From Ifrita kowaldi (taxonomy: Eukaryota > Chordata > Aves > Passeriformes > Cinclosomatidae), in contig VZRS01007550.1 in assembly GCA_013398055.1 (NCBI GenBank), positions 62,001 through 126,000 of the forward strand: a DNA stretch of 64,000 nucleotides. Reading direction: 5' to 3'. The position numbers were made by a program, and so were the translations under genes. Below the pieces are notes generated by a model, which searched no databases, had not been told where the DNA came from, and saw only the letters and a list, made by a program, of their open reading frames with translations. Of the stretch, positions 25,001 through 37,411 are shown in pieces (the stretch's first letter is position 1; every line of letters starts with the position of its first letter).

Positions 25001-28000
25001 ACATTCTGAATACTGTTGGAAACAATATTCCTAATGTACTCTTAATTATCCAGTGCTTAACTAATTCCTCTAGACAAGTATTTGAGGAGCTATTGTATTT
25101 TAAGGATTTGCAATAACTGAGATTTTAAAGATACGAAATTTGCATACTGTTCAGATTATTGTTTAGATGATTGCAAGTTTCCATGTTGGAACAAACTATT
25201 TTATTCCATGGATAACTAAAGATTTGTGGAGTGGAGGCTATAGCCTTTACTAGATGAATTGTTACAATGGGAAAAGCAGATAAATTGTCTAGTCCGTCCC
25301 AAGCAGACCAGAAGAAAAGCTTTTGTGCATGGATGATTGTGTGCTGAAGTAATCTAATGAATTAAATTCATTCTATTTATAAACTTTGTCTAATTTATGT
25401 CTACATAGCACCATCACCTTAATTACAGTGAAAAAAAAAGTTCATTATTTTACCTGCAATTGAGTACGGGGCATTCAGATTTTGGTACAACTCCTACTGC
25501 ACAATAATGCTAATGTTTTCATCAATATGGAAAACACTCATCATGTAGAAAACCAAATCCAGTGTTAACCCTCCCTTCAATGGGACAGGAAATGGCAACA
25601 TCAAAGGCAGCAGGGAAGCTCTGCTTAAACACACTTTAGGTTTTCACAGATCTTTAGTAATCTGCAGCCTCTGAGGAAGCTTTGTCCTTTACTGAACTCC
25701 CTTTCCCACAACTCACTACAAAGCCCGACTTGAGAAGATTTGGGTCGTTTATGAAAAACAAAAAGCTTTAAGCCCACTCTTCTTTGTGAAGGTGGACTTC
25801 TAATAAAGCCTTTTTTTCTATTTACTTGTTATCCCATTTGTCATTCTTTAACAATATCTGGAAATAAAAAATGGAAATAAAATGAAAATATTAAAATATA
25901 GCAACACACATTACATTTCTAATTTATCTATTCCATCCAAAAGCATTAAACCAGCAAAAAAATTGTTACATAGCCATGCTGGAGCACTATTTCTCATAAA
26001 TTTTAATGTATATATTATAATTTTAAGAAGTAAGTTGAAGTATTTTTTCCTGCATGGGCCAAATGACTTCCACGTTTTCTTTCTGTCAGAAATATTCATG
26101 TGAAACATTTGTTTTGAAAAGACCCCCTGGGAAACAATCACATTTTACTCATGTTCTTCTATTAAACATGTTTGGACTTGCAAGTAATCAGGCGAAGAGG
26201 GGAAATCTTTATCGAAAGGAATTCAAATTAATTCAGCACCTTTCCCTGACAATGAGTTTCTTTTCTTTCTCAGTAGAGATGTGACTGCTGTTTGCTGTGG
26301 CTGGAGGAAATCTGAAAGCAGCTGCTGTAATTTAAAGCTGTTGTGATCTGCACATTTCCCTCTTGACCTCATATTCCTAAAAGTCTCCATCCCAGTGCTC
26401 CAGTTCTGAGCTACACGGGATGTGTGCTTTGCTGTGGTCACTCTTGCCACCTGTTTGCAGATTTCCCTTCAGTCTCCCTTGGCCTCTGATGAAAACAAAT
26501 GATTTCTGAGAGCTGTCTGAAACAGTGTGCAGAGCTCTGTGCTTGAACGTAGGTTTCAGCTGAATTATGGGGGAAAAAACCCAACTTTTGGGATCCTGTG
26601 AAATAGAGAACTTTTCACTGATCTAAGGGATTAAGCAACAGAGAAAAGGCTCTATTATGATTGATCAGATGTTCTGATTAAATTTTCCAACCTCCTGCAG
26701 TGAAACCAGGTTTCCTGTAAAATTGTTCACAGTTTTCCTTGAAAAAAAGGTCCCCATGTAAATTCTTATTATAATTAATCTTGGTTTTGAAACATCAGAT
26801 TAGAAACCTGAGTGTGATATCAGTGATTGCAGCTCTTGTGGAAAGGCAGATCATTATATACAATGTCATGGTGTGAGAATGGAAGAGAAAGAAAAAGCTT
26901 TACCAAGATTTAAGAGCTTCTTAATTCCAAATGTGGGTCCACTACTGGCTGACCCTGAGGTAGCTTGAGTGAGATATGCCACTTCTTTTTTACTGCATTT
27001 CCCAACTAAGATTTCATCTTTTTCATGAGAAGAATGTGCCATTGTATCATCAGCACTATCTTCACCTCGGTAAGCCTAAAAGGTTAAAACCTGTTTGCTT
27101 TACAGGAATGTCAGGTGAGCTGAGCCCTTCTGGAGCCACAGAGGAGAAATCCATGGAAGGCAGGAGGGGAATGCATTTCCCAGGACAATGAGCCCTGCAG
27201 CTACAGCTGCACCAAGGTTCTCCTCTTCCTGCTCTGGAGAACTGCCTGAGAAACTCAGGAAGTTAATAAAGGTAGTAATAATCCCACAGAAAATCTTCTT
27301 AACTGATAGTCTTAATACAGAGCCAAAGCCCACAGGACAAGTACCACAGCCTAAAACTTGAGATTATGTTGCAGCAAAAAAAGAAGTCTTTATGAGGTTA
27401 TAGAGCATGGAGAGAAATCCACTCCATCTAGGATTCATTCTTCTCAGGAATTCCCTTCTGTGATGCTATTTACAATCAAAATGGCAAAAGCATCTTGAGT
27501 AAGACAGACACACTATAGCTTTACTGCTCAGATTCAGTCCTGTAGTGCAGGAAAAACCTTTAAGTGTCAGGTTTTATTTTTTTTCAATGCTTGAACTTTG
27601 CATCTTTTGCCTTCCTTTTTATGACAGATAATGAATACAAGCTCTATATCAAGTCATTTTGATAAGAAAAAAGCCCAGACAGGTCAATGATGTTAGCTAG
27701 AAAATGTTTTACAAAGAAGGGAAAAACAAGCAACTTGTCATTTGTTAAAATGAGCTGTTTGTTCCCAAATGCTGTTGAGTCATGGGGTCAAAATATGTTT
27801 CAATCATTGTGTGTATTCATTCAGGTATCTGTGAAACTTTAAGCACTACATGTCACGGCATCACATAAATTTAATAACATTTACAGCGGTAACACAAAGG
27901 CTGATAAAAAATGCTGCTCTTTCTCCTATTTTTTTTTAGGTCTGGAGGCAAAAGAATAGAGAAGAACTGAAAAGAAATGTCCTTAAACAAATGAAAATGA

Positions 28001-28042
28001 GTTCATGTAGGTTGAAACATTTTTCTTTTTGATGTATTAATT
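22090..28042. other. Unique AT-rich DNA without a recognisable gene
   Basis: No supported gene. A T-rich polypyrimidine stretch lies at 22281-22320. On the plus strand a strong acceptor-like signal (a run of T and C, then TATTTGCAG, at 22547-22569) has no open frame behind it. The stretch at 24950-25440 and the one around 23440-23640 are non-repetitive and could be conserved non-coding sequence. I have no evidence beyond their texture. Confidence 0.6.
25356..25372. repeat. Perfect inverted repeat, 8-bp AT-rich arms
   Basis: AATGAATT, one A, then AATTCATT. It is made of TAAT/ATTA-like half-sites typical of homeodomain binding words, but AT-richness makes chance likely. Confidence 0.7.
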
Positions 28043-28180
28043 ATAGAATCATCCAAGCTGGAAGAGACTTTGCAAAGTCACACCTCTAGGTCAAACCAGA
28101 ATCAACAGTGAATTCAAACTACACTGCTCTGGGTTTTGTCCAGTCAGGTCTCAAAACCCTCCACAGATGAAGAATCTTCA
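28043..28180 (-). mobile_element. CR1 LINE 3' end, decayed
   Basis: Read on the plus strand, it begins with ATAGAATCATCCAAGCTGG and AAGAGACTTTGCAAAGTCA, then CTGCTCTGGGTTTTGTCCAG and TCAAAACCCTCCACAGATGA. This is the reverse complement of a CR1 3' region in the subfamily whose text reads GCTCTGGGTTTTATCCAGT on that strand. About 140 bp remain, with many substitutions and small gaps, so it is an old copy. The single remaining ATAGAATCAT is the reduced 3' tail repeat. Confidence 0.8.
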
Positions 28181-29986
28181 GATTAACTGAAATTGAGCAT
28201 TCTAGTATCTTACTTGTATGTTAATAATGGCAATATAAATGTCATATTTTACATGTAACTTATTCCTTTAATTGAAAGAAATTAGCATTTTCAAGGGTCC
28301 CTATGTATTTTGGGAAAAGGAAGTTCCAGTCTCCATGTCCCCAAAAGAGTAATTTTAGTTAGATTATTTTTATTCCCTGACTATAAAACTTCGAGTGGTT
28401 AATATTTATCTGCAGGAACATTTCTTGACGTCAGCTTTCTTTCCCAACAAAGCAAACTGATTAAAATTCAATTTTCTGGTAGAAAGCATAATAGGTAATA
28501 CAGACAATTAATTACTTCTTTGATGAAGTCACTTTTCAAAAGATAAAGAGAGTTTCTTTGCATGAGGATATAATCAGGAAACAGAAGATAGTGTCTTTCT
28601 TCTAAAGCACCCAGCTCATCAGCATTCATCCAAAAAGAACTTTCTGGTTTTGTCTCAAGACCCTATTTCTAGTGAATATTCTGAGAATACTTTTGTATGC
28701 TTTCTTAATCTCTGTTTTTTATGGTTGGGATTATTTTTTTCATATGGAGGCTCTCAGGTGATGTCTCATTTGTTGGTTCCTTTTTTTTGCCGACCAGCAG
28801 AGTAATTTGGAAAAGGCTCTTTACCCTCCTGCTCCTTACTGGTGTTGCCAGTGGAGTGTGACAGGTTTGATAAATGCTCCCAATAATTTCATGGCTTCTA
28901 GTGACCTTCTCAGGAGAACAGCAGTGGTGAGGAGCAAATTGTGTGAGTAAACATGAGTCATAATAGAGAGCACAGTGTTTCATAGATTAAAATAATCCTT
29001 CTGTTTTAGTTTCTTGAGAAGATTCAGCTACTAACTGATGTGGATTGCACTGATCTTTTCATCTTTTGGAATTCTCATGCAGGCAATAATATGCAAGACT
29101 CTTGTTAAATATGGAGAGCAGAAGGATGTGAAATGAAAGTATGGCAAAATAGCTTTTGACTTGTGGCATAATCATGGGCAAAAAGAGAAAAGACACCCAT
29201 CACATGATTTTTTTGTGCTTGCCCTGAAAAGACCCCACAAAATCCATTATGCTTAAGCAATTTCTCAATCAGAGTATTTTGCAATAGTAATACAAACCAC
29301 AATATTTCTATCAGTTAACACAACTAAAATCACAAACATCTAAAATCAGACTGACATATTTAAAATTTCCCAGAAACTTAAATCCCAATAGAATAAAAAT
29401 TAATAAATATTATCATAATCTTGGAAAGATCCCACACCTACCAAGAGTCTCTAGTTTGAGAGTATGGTGGTGAACTTTTTTTGGTTTTATGTCTGACCAG
29501 AGTTTTCCTTGTTCACATATGCAAACTCTCCACCTGAACAATATATTCTACATAAAAGCAGACTATTTCTTTCCATACTTTGTGACCTACCTACTCTACA
29601 TAGTTTAACTGACCACCATCCCACATCTCCATATAACTGGAAATTTTTATGAATTACATATTATAAATTTATAATTTATATAAATTAGATACTAAGGTAA
29701 TTTTTCATCCAACAGATGCAAATTGCTTTCAAAATCGTCATCATTCTCTTCTCCTTCCTGTCTGTGCTGTCAATGAACAGATAAAATGTAAAGTTTCATC
29801 ATTCTCAATCCCACTCATTGATTCAACTTTTTATGTGTCAACAGTCTAAAATAAGGAATGTTTTGTGACAGTAAAAGGCAGTTTGTCAAGATCCTGCCTT
29901 GCAAGGTTCCTGCAGCCCTCTCAGCCTATTTCTTGCAAAATCAGTAGTCTTTTTTAATCTTATCACTCAGCATGGGAATGTTGACC
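28181..29986. other. Unique AT-rich DNA without a recognisable gene
   Basis: There are no genes or transposons that I recognise. The only structure noted is a pair of overlapping AT palindromes at 29660-29686. Confidence 0.65.
29660..29686. repeat. Two overlapping perfect AT palindromes
   Basis: ATTATAAATTTATAAT (29660-29675, 16 bp) and AATTTATATAAATT (29673-29686, 14 bp) are each their own reverse complement and share three bases. All bases are A or T, so the stretch should melt or extrude easily. Confidence 0.85.
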
Positions 29987-30011
29987 TTTTTTTTTTTTTT
30001 TTTTTTTTTTT
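29987..30011. repeat. Poly-T tract, 25 nt
   Basis: Twenty-five consecutive T. On the minus strand it is a poly-A run, but no retroposed sequence is recognisable on the side where one would sit, so it is called only a homopolymer. Confidence 0.95.
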
Positions 30012-31512
30012 GTGTTAGGAGAAAGAACACACATTTGCATTTTAAACATTTGTTCTAATAATTTCATAATCTCTTAAATTTATCAATGGGCTAAACTTCC
30101 AAAATTGTAGCTCACTCCACTGTGCCAAAATCAATTGGAGTTACCTGTCATATGATCCATTTCTGAAAGATTTCTGTTGTGTATTTTATCACCTCATCTA
30201 TCTGAAGCAATACTGCACTAAACCTTTACCATCATTCTTTATTGATTTTTTGATACGAACTGTCTCCCAAAAAGCAACTGGTCTGTCAAATTTCTATTGA
30301 AAATACACTCAGCTATTAAGCTTTGTTGAAATTAATACTGTATCAAACCATCATTGGGTACTTTTCAGACCAACGTATTCCACTGTAAGCTAAAATATTC
30401 TGACCATGACTGTCTAATCTTTATTGCATCAGTTTTACCAAGTGTCCTATGTCACTTTCACGCACTTTTATATTACTTACACTGAATATCTTTAGTAGTT
30501 TTTCTGGGAATTTAGTTGTATTATACATGCGATTCTCCTGAAGCACTTGGGACACCTGGTGAACATCTGGCCTGATGTGTTTTATCTGCTTTGTCCATCA
30601 GGCTGAATAAAAACCAGAATCCTGCTGCACGACTCTGTTTGGTAATGAAGTCATACCAAAAAGTAACAGCAATATATGCCACGACAAGATGACCTTGCCA
30701 TTCACATAATTTAAAGAAATGATTTTATTATCTGTTGACAAGAATATTTTACATTATACCTGGGGTTTTTTTAGTTGTTGGTTTTTTTTTTCTCTCTGCA
30801 AGTGATGACACCTTCAAAATCCCTGTATTGTTATTTCAGTGCAGATTTCATCATTTAAACAGAGTAGTGCCAGCCTAGTTGTCAACACCTCTAGTTCTTT
30901 GTTCTCAATTCTTGAATATCTGTCCAAACCCAGTTGTTCCCAGTGATTCCTGCATGACACAGATGCAATATTACCTGGTCAACGTGGCCTAAAAAGGGAT
31001 GCACTGCCTCACTAAGTCCTGTTTCTTTAAGTGGTTACCACAATGAACATTTCCAGCACAGCTTCCATGCAAGAAGTCTTGCTAACTCACAAGCTAAACA
31101 CATCATTTTCTTCCAAAAATTTCCTAGGGAACATTTTAGCATCCATTTGCTGACATCCTCTTAACACAAATGCATAGTTGTAATAAAAAAGCACTTCAGA
31201 TTGCAAAAGTAGATGCTATCATACAGTGTCACAGTGCTAAAAAGACAAACATCCCTCTTTCCAAACTGTTGCTGTTTGGGAAAGAGCACATTTGTTTTCA
31301 ATATGTACTCGCATAGAGGAAGGCCAAAAGTTATGTTTCAGGGGGCCTGGCCAGCTGGGGATTGTTTTGAAAGCAGAATTAGGGGGTTTTTAAGGGTGGG
31401 GATAATGCTTTAAAGATACTTTGTGTATTGTACAAGTTTAAGATTTCAGTGTTATCAACATGAACATAAAAAACCCCAAGTCCCAAACCACCTTCGAGTA
31501 ATATAGCAGTAT
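30012..31512. other. Unique AT-rich DNA without a recognisable gene
   Basis: I see no gene, RNA gene or transposon. A short T-rich patch lies at about 30767-30795. Confidence 0.65.
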
Positions 31513-31565
<53 letters not shown>

Positions 31566-31576
31566 GTATGTATACA
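31513..31576. repeat. Compound microsatellite (TA)4(CA)15(TA)7
   Basis: Four TA units, fifteen CA units without interruption and seven TA units are followed by GTATGTATAC. The pure CA core makes it likely to vary in length between individuals. Alternating purine/pyrimidine throughout favours Z-form or slipped structures. Confidence 0.97.
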
Positions 31577-34500
31577 TGGGCAATAAAAAGCCCCTCCCAG
31601 TTAGCCTAATTTTGGGGATTTGGGGGACTGGAGCAAATCCTCACTCAGTGTTTGATAACTGGGATCATTTAGCTTCAAAGGCTGGCTGTAGTTGAGGGTA
31701 TTTTACAGATGCTGGTGAAAGATTAAAGATGGAGGCTACACATTTGAATTACTATTAATATTTTCTACAAAGGCAAAATTTCACTATAGGCTCAGAAAAT
31801 TCCATCCTAATACTCATGTAATAAATGAAGCACTTTGCTATTAAATTATGCAAGATATGCTTTGGGGGTTTTTTTTTGTTGTTGTTTCAAGTCCATTAAA
31901 CTGATGTCACCACAATTCCTTGGTTGTCCCATTTTCCAACTGACCAACTGTCAGTTCCTATTTCTGGCCACGATTACAAATGCAGCCCAGAACATGGCAA
32001 AGTGAATGCAGAACAGATTGAACACTGAGGGGAATCTGAGCAATGCAGCTAGCAGAGATGGAAATGCTGCAAGCCTGCTTGCTGACAGACTGGAAAGGAG
32101 GAGAAGGAAGCCAAAGGAACTGAAAAATGCAGCCGGAAAACTTGTGAGACAGCAGGTACAAAAAAGCCAGACTTACCAAAATTTGGAAATAACAGTAATT
32201 TCTAAAAAGCAGCACAGCCCAAGAATGTGTGATCATAGGGAATGATCTACAGATATTTATATTAGATACCATTACTGCTATTAACAACTCCCCAGTTAAT
32301 TAAACAAATGCTCTCTGCATTTAATACAGTATTTTAATCAAGCTGTAAATAGTAATGGTTACCTAAAACATTGTGAATTTTCTGCTGGAAAATGTATTTA
32401 ATTATCTGTCTACAAGGAAAACAGAGTAAAAATGTGGCATGTGTCCATTACTCCTTTATTCTTGCCTAATTCCAGGATTCACACAGCAAACTTTCTTTAG
32501 TAGTTTTGTGTAGTGTTTTTTTTCTCTTAGCTAGCTGAAATCTAACAACTCTTTAGCAAGATATGATATCAGATATATGAAATATATCTGTCACACAGAT
32601 TGAAGACTAATTTCCTAGTGTCTGGAGTAGAGAAAAATGCACAATAGTTCTACAAGGGACAGGACACCCTTCATAATTCTCAAATTAGGATCAGATTCCA
32701 AAGAAAGAAAATCTTATGTCAATTGTTTATAGGGTGCTTAAAATGAGATTGAGCTTCCTTTTTAGAAGATATGTTAATCTATCAATTCACTTAAGAAGGA
32801 AATCCTCGGTATTTAATTTTATTTGAAAATTGTATGGATATGGAAATGAATTTTCAGCTACAACTTTTTATTGAATTCCCTTGTCCTTAAAATGTCTGCC
32901 CTTCCAGCTGCACTGTAAGCAACATCTGAGTTCCTGCTGTACAATGCTACAGATTTCTGACCAAATGTTCTTCGTGCAGCCTCCATCCAGGGTGAATGGA
33001 GAGCTGGATCCATGGATGCAGACTGTAAAAATTAAGTGCACTAGAAGAGACAAGTCTGAAGCTAGAGTTTTTTTGGTTTTTTTTAATATGAGTAACTCCC
33101 CTGTTATGGAGTTCTCTTCCCTCTCTGACAGAAAGTCCAGTAAGTAAAAAGCAAAAGTGGTAAAATTTAGTCCCCTGTTGTCTTTAATAAGTGAAAAAAC
33201 AGCTGGGGAATCCACAAATGGTAAGAACTTTACATTTGCCTTTAATTTAAAATCTCTAAATGTTCTTTACTCTTTAAAAATATTTTTTAAAATCTTAGGA
33301 TTAAGAAAGTTGCTGTCTCAAATATCATTTCAATGGTTGTGGCATTACTTTAGACAAACTTAGATTTTGAATAGAAGTATTCTTCTTTTAATGCCACATT
33401 CCCAAGGGTAATGAAAGTAACCCTAAACTGTATCATGCAAAGCTATGAGCTTCACAGGGCTATGTTTCCCTTTCAATGTGAACCACACAGTACCTACAAA
33501 TTGTTGAATTCCACTTCCAAGGAATCCAGGTGTGCTGTAATTGATGCAGAACTTTTATGGCACTGCTCAACACTCTTTACAAGTTCTATGCCAAATATCA
33601 TTCCTAGAATTTAAACAGCTTTGATGTACCAGCGCAAATGTAAACAGATCAAAAATGAGAAATAAACATTCAACTTTTGTAATGAAGTAAAATTTGATGA
33701 AATCAAAGCACAGGGAAAAGTAAAAAAAAAAATCTACCCAAACTAACTGGAAACTGTATAAAATACCCACAGAACTGCACACAAACAATTTTTCACTAAT
33801 CTCCAGAAATATTTTTGGTATCTTTGATAACCTTGACCTTATTCTTAAACCACAAGTTACCAGCTAATCCATTTCCTCTTCAGTAAAATCACAGAAAGAG
33901 TGACTTCAGCAATGTATTTTGCTTCTTAACAAGTGGTTTAACACTTCTTGCACTTTTCTTTGAAAATATTTCAGTACTACACAGCACCTACAACAGCTGC
34001 ATTTAAAATTACAACTCCAAAAAAGGAAGTAGCAAAATAATTTCAAATGCAACCATTTGTTTTAGCTAAAATTTAGAAGCTTTCCAAAAACATTCCCTAT
34101 TTGAGTTTTAACACAAAATCTTAATAATATATTTTTTCATAATTTTACAAGAACAGAAACCTTAAAATCCTGTTTAGTCAGCATATATAATTAAATATTT
34201 TGCACCTCTATGCAAGCTGTGTATCAGCAGGATGTAGGCTAATGCTGCACACAGTTATAAAATTTCATTGAAATGTTCACTGAACATTAAAGTGCTAGGA
34301 AATTTTGGACTACAGTTCATATAAAAAATCAAATCGTTCTTGTACTGCTCTCCAAAAACTGTCCATTCTCAGTTTAAATTTCTGTTGTGAAACTTTCCAT
34401 TAGTTGGTGGCAAGGGAATTAAGGCAACCAAAGTAAGGTGGGCCTTTTTTGGTTACTCCCAACACAACACTAATATTTGATTTACTTTGTGGAGTGAAAA

Positions 34501-35838
34501 TACAAATAGGGATATTGAAAAGAAAAAAACCACCTTTTTTTTAGTGGGACAGTTGAAGAAATCAGTTGTCTGGGCCTGCAAGCCAAATAAGCTTTCTAGG
34601 CCTCTTATTTTCTCTATAACATAATACAGTTGACGACAACCATGTATTTAAGTTACTGCTGTTACTCTATTTTTGTCATTTTGTTAACAAAACCTACAAT
34701 TCATTACTCTTAGCAAGTGTTCCCGTGGCTAAATTTGTCTGCACTGAAGAAGTTCTGTCATTTTTCTGACTACCCTTAACTCTGTGGACATAAAACACGC
34801 GATGAGAATTTTAAAAAGCCCTGCTATTTACAACAGTAGTACCCAAAAGTACATAGATGATAGCAGTGAAAAACCTGTCTCAACACTCTAAAATTCAAGC
34901 TTCACTCGTACACAACATTTATCTCATTGCCTGTGATTCATTTGATATCCCGTTATTTTATTGTATATTCATAACTTTAAAATACATGCAGGAAGTGACA
35001 GTACTCCAAGGGACTCTAGAAATATTAAATTTAATAATCACAGATTATGAATGATCTCTAGCTCAGGCAACCAGGTTGTAGATTCAGGATGATTCCCATG
35101 AGGAGGGAATATTCAGATCAAAGCCACTGCAGTAACTCTTACCCTGTTATCCTGGCTCTTCTGCAGCAGAGAAAATCCTTCAACCTTACAGACAGTCTTC
35201 CATATATAAAACAAAATAATTACAAAGAACAGAACATTTTCCCTCAGGAGATTTCCTACACTGACCCAAGTGGGAAAAAAATTGATTGTTTTCATCTATA
35301 TCGAGCACTGATTGCATACTGTGGGTAAATCAGCAAGACTTGATAGAGAGTCAGATTTCTCATGGCACTGTTACCTGAAATACATTACAGAGAGTTAGAT
35401 TTTTTTACTGAGGTGGTTTGCTGCATGCTTGTCTTAACATACTACTATCTATTCCACAAATAACTAAAGAGATACAGTGTTCTGCAGGTGAGTGCTTCTG
35501 GAAGAACTTCTCTATTGCAGTTTTCTTTTTTTTTTTCTCTTCAAGAAATGTGTAAAATTTCATAGAAGCTCAGCTTTCTTTTCCAATTGTTTTTGATGCG
35601 TTTTATTTTTAGAAGCAAAGGGAAAAATGCCACAGCAAAAGAGCCTTGGAAATTTAAATCTGAGGTAGGGCACTGAAGGGACAAATTCAAACAGTGAGTT
35701 TGACTGAGCAGTACAAAGCGTGAAGTAAATTCCAGAGTGTTCTGTGAGCTCAAAACAGGTAATTGTACAACACAAGAGGGCCAGATCTAAGCACATAAAT
35801 CCTAGAGGAGTGTAGATCTATATGCACATCTCATGTTC

Positions 35839-35860
35839 ATATACAGTTATGACTGTATAT
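35839..35860. repeat. Hairpin, 9-bp arms, 4-nt loop
   Basis: ATATACAGT, loop TATG, ACTGTATAT. The arms are perfectly complementary. Confidence 0.85.
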
Positions 35861-36734
35861 ATAAAACTCAAGTGGCTGCACATTGTAGAAATACTGACAG
35901 CTCGTAACAGCAGCTGCTGAAACAGTCCTGCTATATTCCACTATGGAGAACTGATATTCTGGAAAACAGCAGGTGTTTTTGGAAGGATTCTCTTCAGAAT
36001 CCTGCTCCTAAGGCTACGGCTGTGCCAGCGCAGTGCCAGGGCTGGGCAGTGGCTAACATCTGCTTTTTCCCTAATTGCTTACATCTGTGATTATTCTGAC
36101 ACAGGACAGATACACAAGGCCAGTTCTTTACAAAATTTAAACACATTTTTTAATTTTGAGCTTCACTTCGAATGAAATTCCTAATCCTGTAAAGATCAAC
36201 ACGTTAAAGTGTTTTTGTAAGGTAAAGTTTCAAGCACTTCCACTACACAGGTAAGTAACAACAACAAAACAAAAAGATATAAAAATAGATTGCCAAAGGA
36301 AGAATCTCATTAGTTTCTGGATTTATAGACTAAAACCTGCTCATTCCCTAGGCAGAGACTCAGGTAAGAACAAGTATTTAAAACAGCTTTTGCTGACACC
36401 CATCTTCAAGCACAGATCCCGGTTTATTTAATAGTTCAGACATAAATTCATCAGCTGTGCATGAAGTGCCTGTTCTGAATTTACATGTAGACATCTCATT
36501 TGCTTTTAAGTGGTTTGAAAATATTAATTTGTGCTGGCTGCACAATGCAATTTGGTACAATGACCTCAGAGAGCTTTTTCTCCTGGGACTGGTGTATTCA
36601 CAGAAGCAAGGCTTGGAGAAACACAAGCAGAGTTTCTGACAGCACTCAAGTCTAGGGGTTTTTCTCCTTAGTAACAAATTCTGCCCTTTCAGAGTGCCTG
36701 CTGGTGTGGATTTGGTGCTGTGCTGAATTGGCTA

Positions 36735-36757
36735 CACCACTTGTGGCTCAAGTGGTG
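36735..36757. repeat. Hairpin, 9-bp arms, 5-nt loop
   Basis: CACCACTTG, loop TGGCT, CAAGTGGTG. The arms are perfectly complementary and of mixed composition, so it is less likely to be chance than the AT-only dyads. It lies in a locally GC-richer patch at about 36690-36900, crossed by unconvincing frames on both strands. Confidence 0.85.
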
Positions 36758-37172
36758 GCTTTGCTGGATTTTATCAGGAATCTCCACAGTTTTTCTCCAA
36801 CGAGCAGCGTGAAGAGTCCCCAAGACCTTCACCAACAGCTGAAGCTCATGGTCCTGTTCACTGCCAGAAACCAAATACTGCATTTCATGGACTAGCACTG
36901 TTATCAGTTATGGCAATTCCTACACCTGATTTTATCCAAAGGAATTCTAACCTTTGAGCTTCCATGAGGAAGAGAACAAAACACATGGGATTTCATTACT
37001 TCTCATTAGTTTTCCTTAACAGATGCAAAGCTCAGGATGGGCAGTGGGCCTTCTACCTGGGAGGGCAGGAAGCCTGATGCCAAATGACTTTGGGCAGTAA
37101 GAGCAGAGGAAAAGAAACTGAAACAAGAACAGAAAAAGCAAGACAAATCTTGATGCAACCACATGGGCAGTG

Positions 37173-37411
37173 AAAGCAATTGCCCTTAGTTATTTTGTCA
37201 TGGAATGCAAAGCTAAAGCTAATCCCTTTAGCTTTCCCACGTGGAAGTGGAATCCAAAACTAATCCTTTTACAGTAGCTATACCACATGAAATGGGGTGT
37301 TTAAACAAATCCCTTTAATCATCATGGCAAGAATCAGGGAGCTAAAGTCAATCCCCTTAGCATCCTACATGAAAAAGAGAACCAAAGCAATCTCCTTAGT
37401 TATGCTGGTGT
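37173..37411 (+). repeat. Degenerate minisatellite, about 42-bp unit, nearly six copies
   Basis: Successive units begin at 37173, 37215, 37257, 37303, 37344 and 37384, giving lengths of 42, 42, 46, 41 and 40 bp and a partial last copy of about 28 bp. Each opens with a variant of AAAGCTAATCCCTTTAG and most carry a CATGGAA- or CATGAAA-like word in the second half. Copies differ from one another by many substitutions and small gaps, so the array is old and no longer homogenised. A further damaged copy may precede it at 37141-37172. No reading frame runs across it. Confidence 0.85.

Larger units (their letters stand above)
31577..37172. other. Unique DNA without a recognisable gene
   Basis: No supported gene. 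The frame at 32006-32245 (plus) has a basic stretch (LERRRRKPKELK) and ends near a GT that could be a donor (GACAGCAGGTAC), giving an exon-like look at 31960-32155. No homologue comes to mind and the upstream side lacks a clear acceptor. The frames at 32868-33215 are chance-like. Two hairpins, at 35839-35860 and 36735-36757, are listed separately. Confidence 0.55.

Noticed and set aside
29987..30011. Poly-T as the tail of a minus-strand retropseudogene
   Set aside because: No gene-like sequence could be recognised on the side where the copied transcript would lie.
37236..37244. CCACGTGG E-box as a regulatory site
   Set aside because: It lies in one unit of the minisatellite and is not repeated in the other units.
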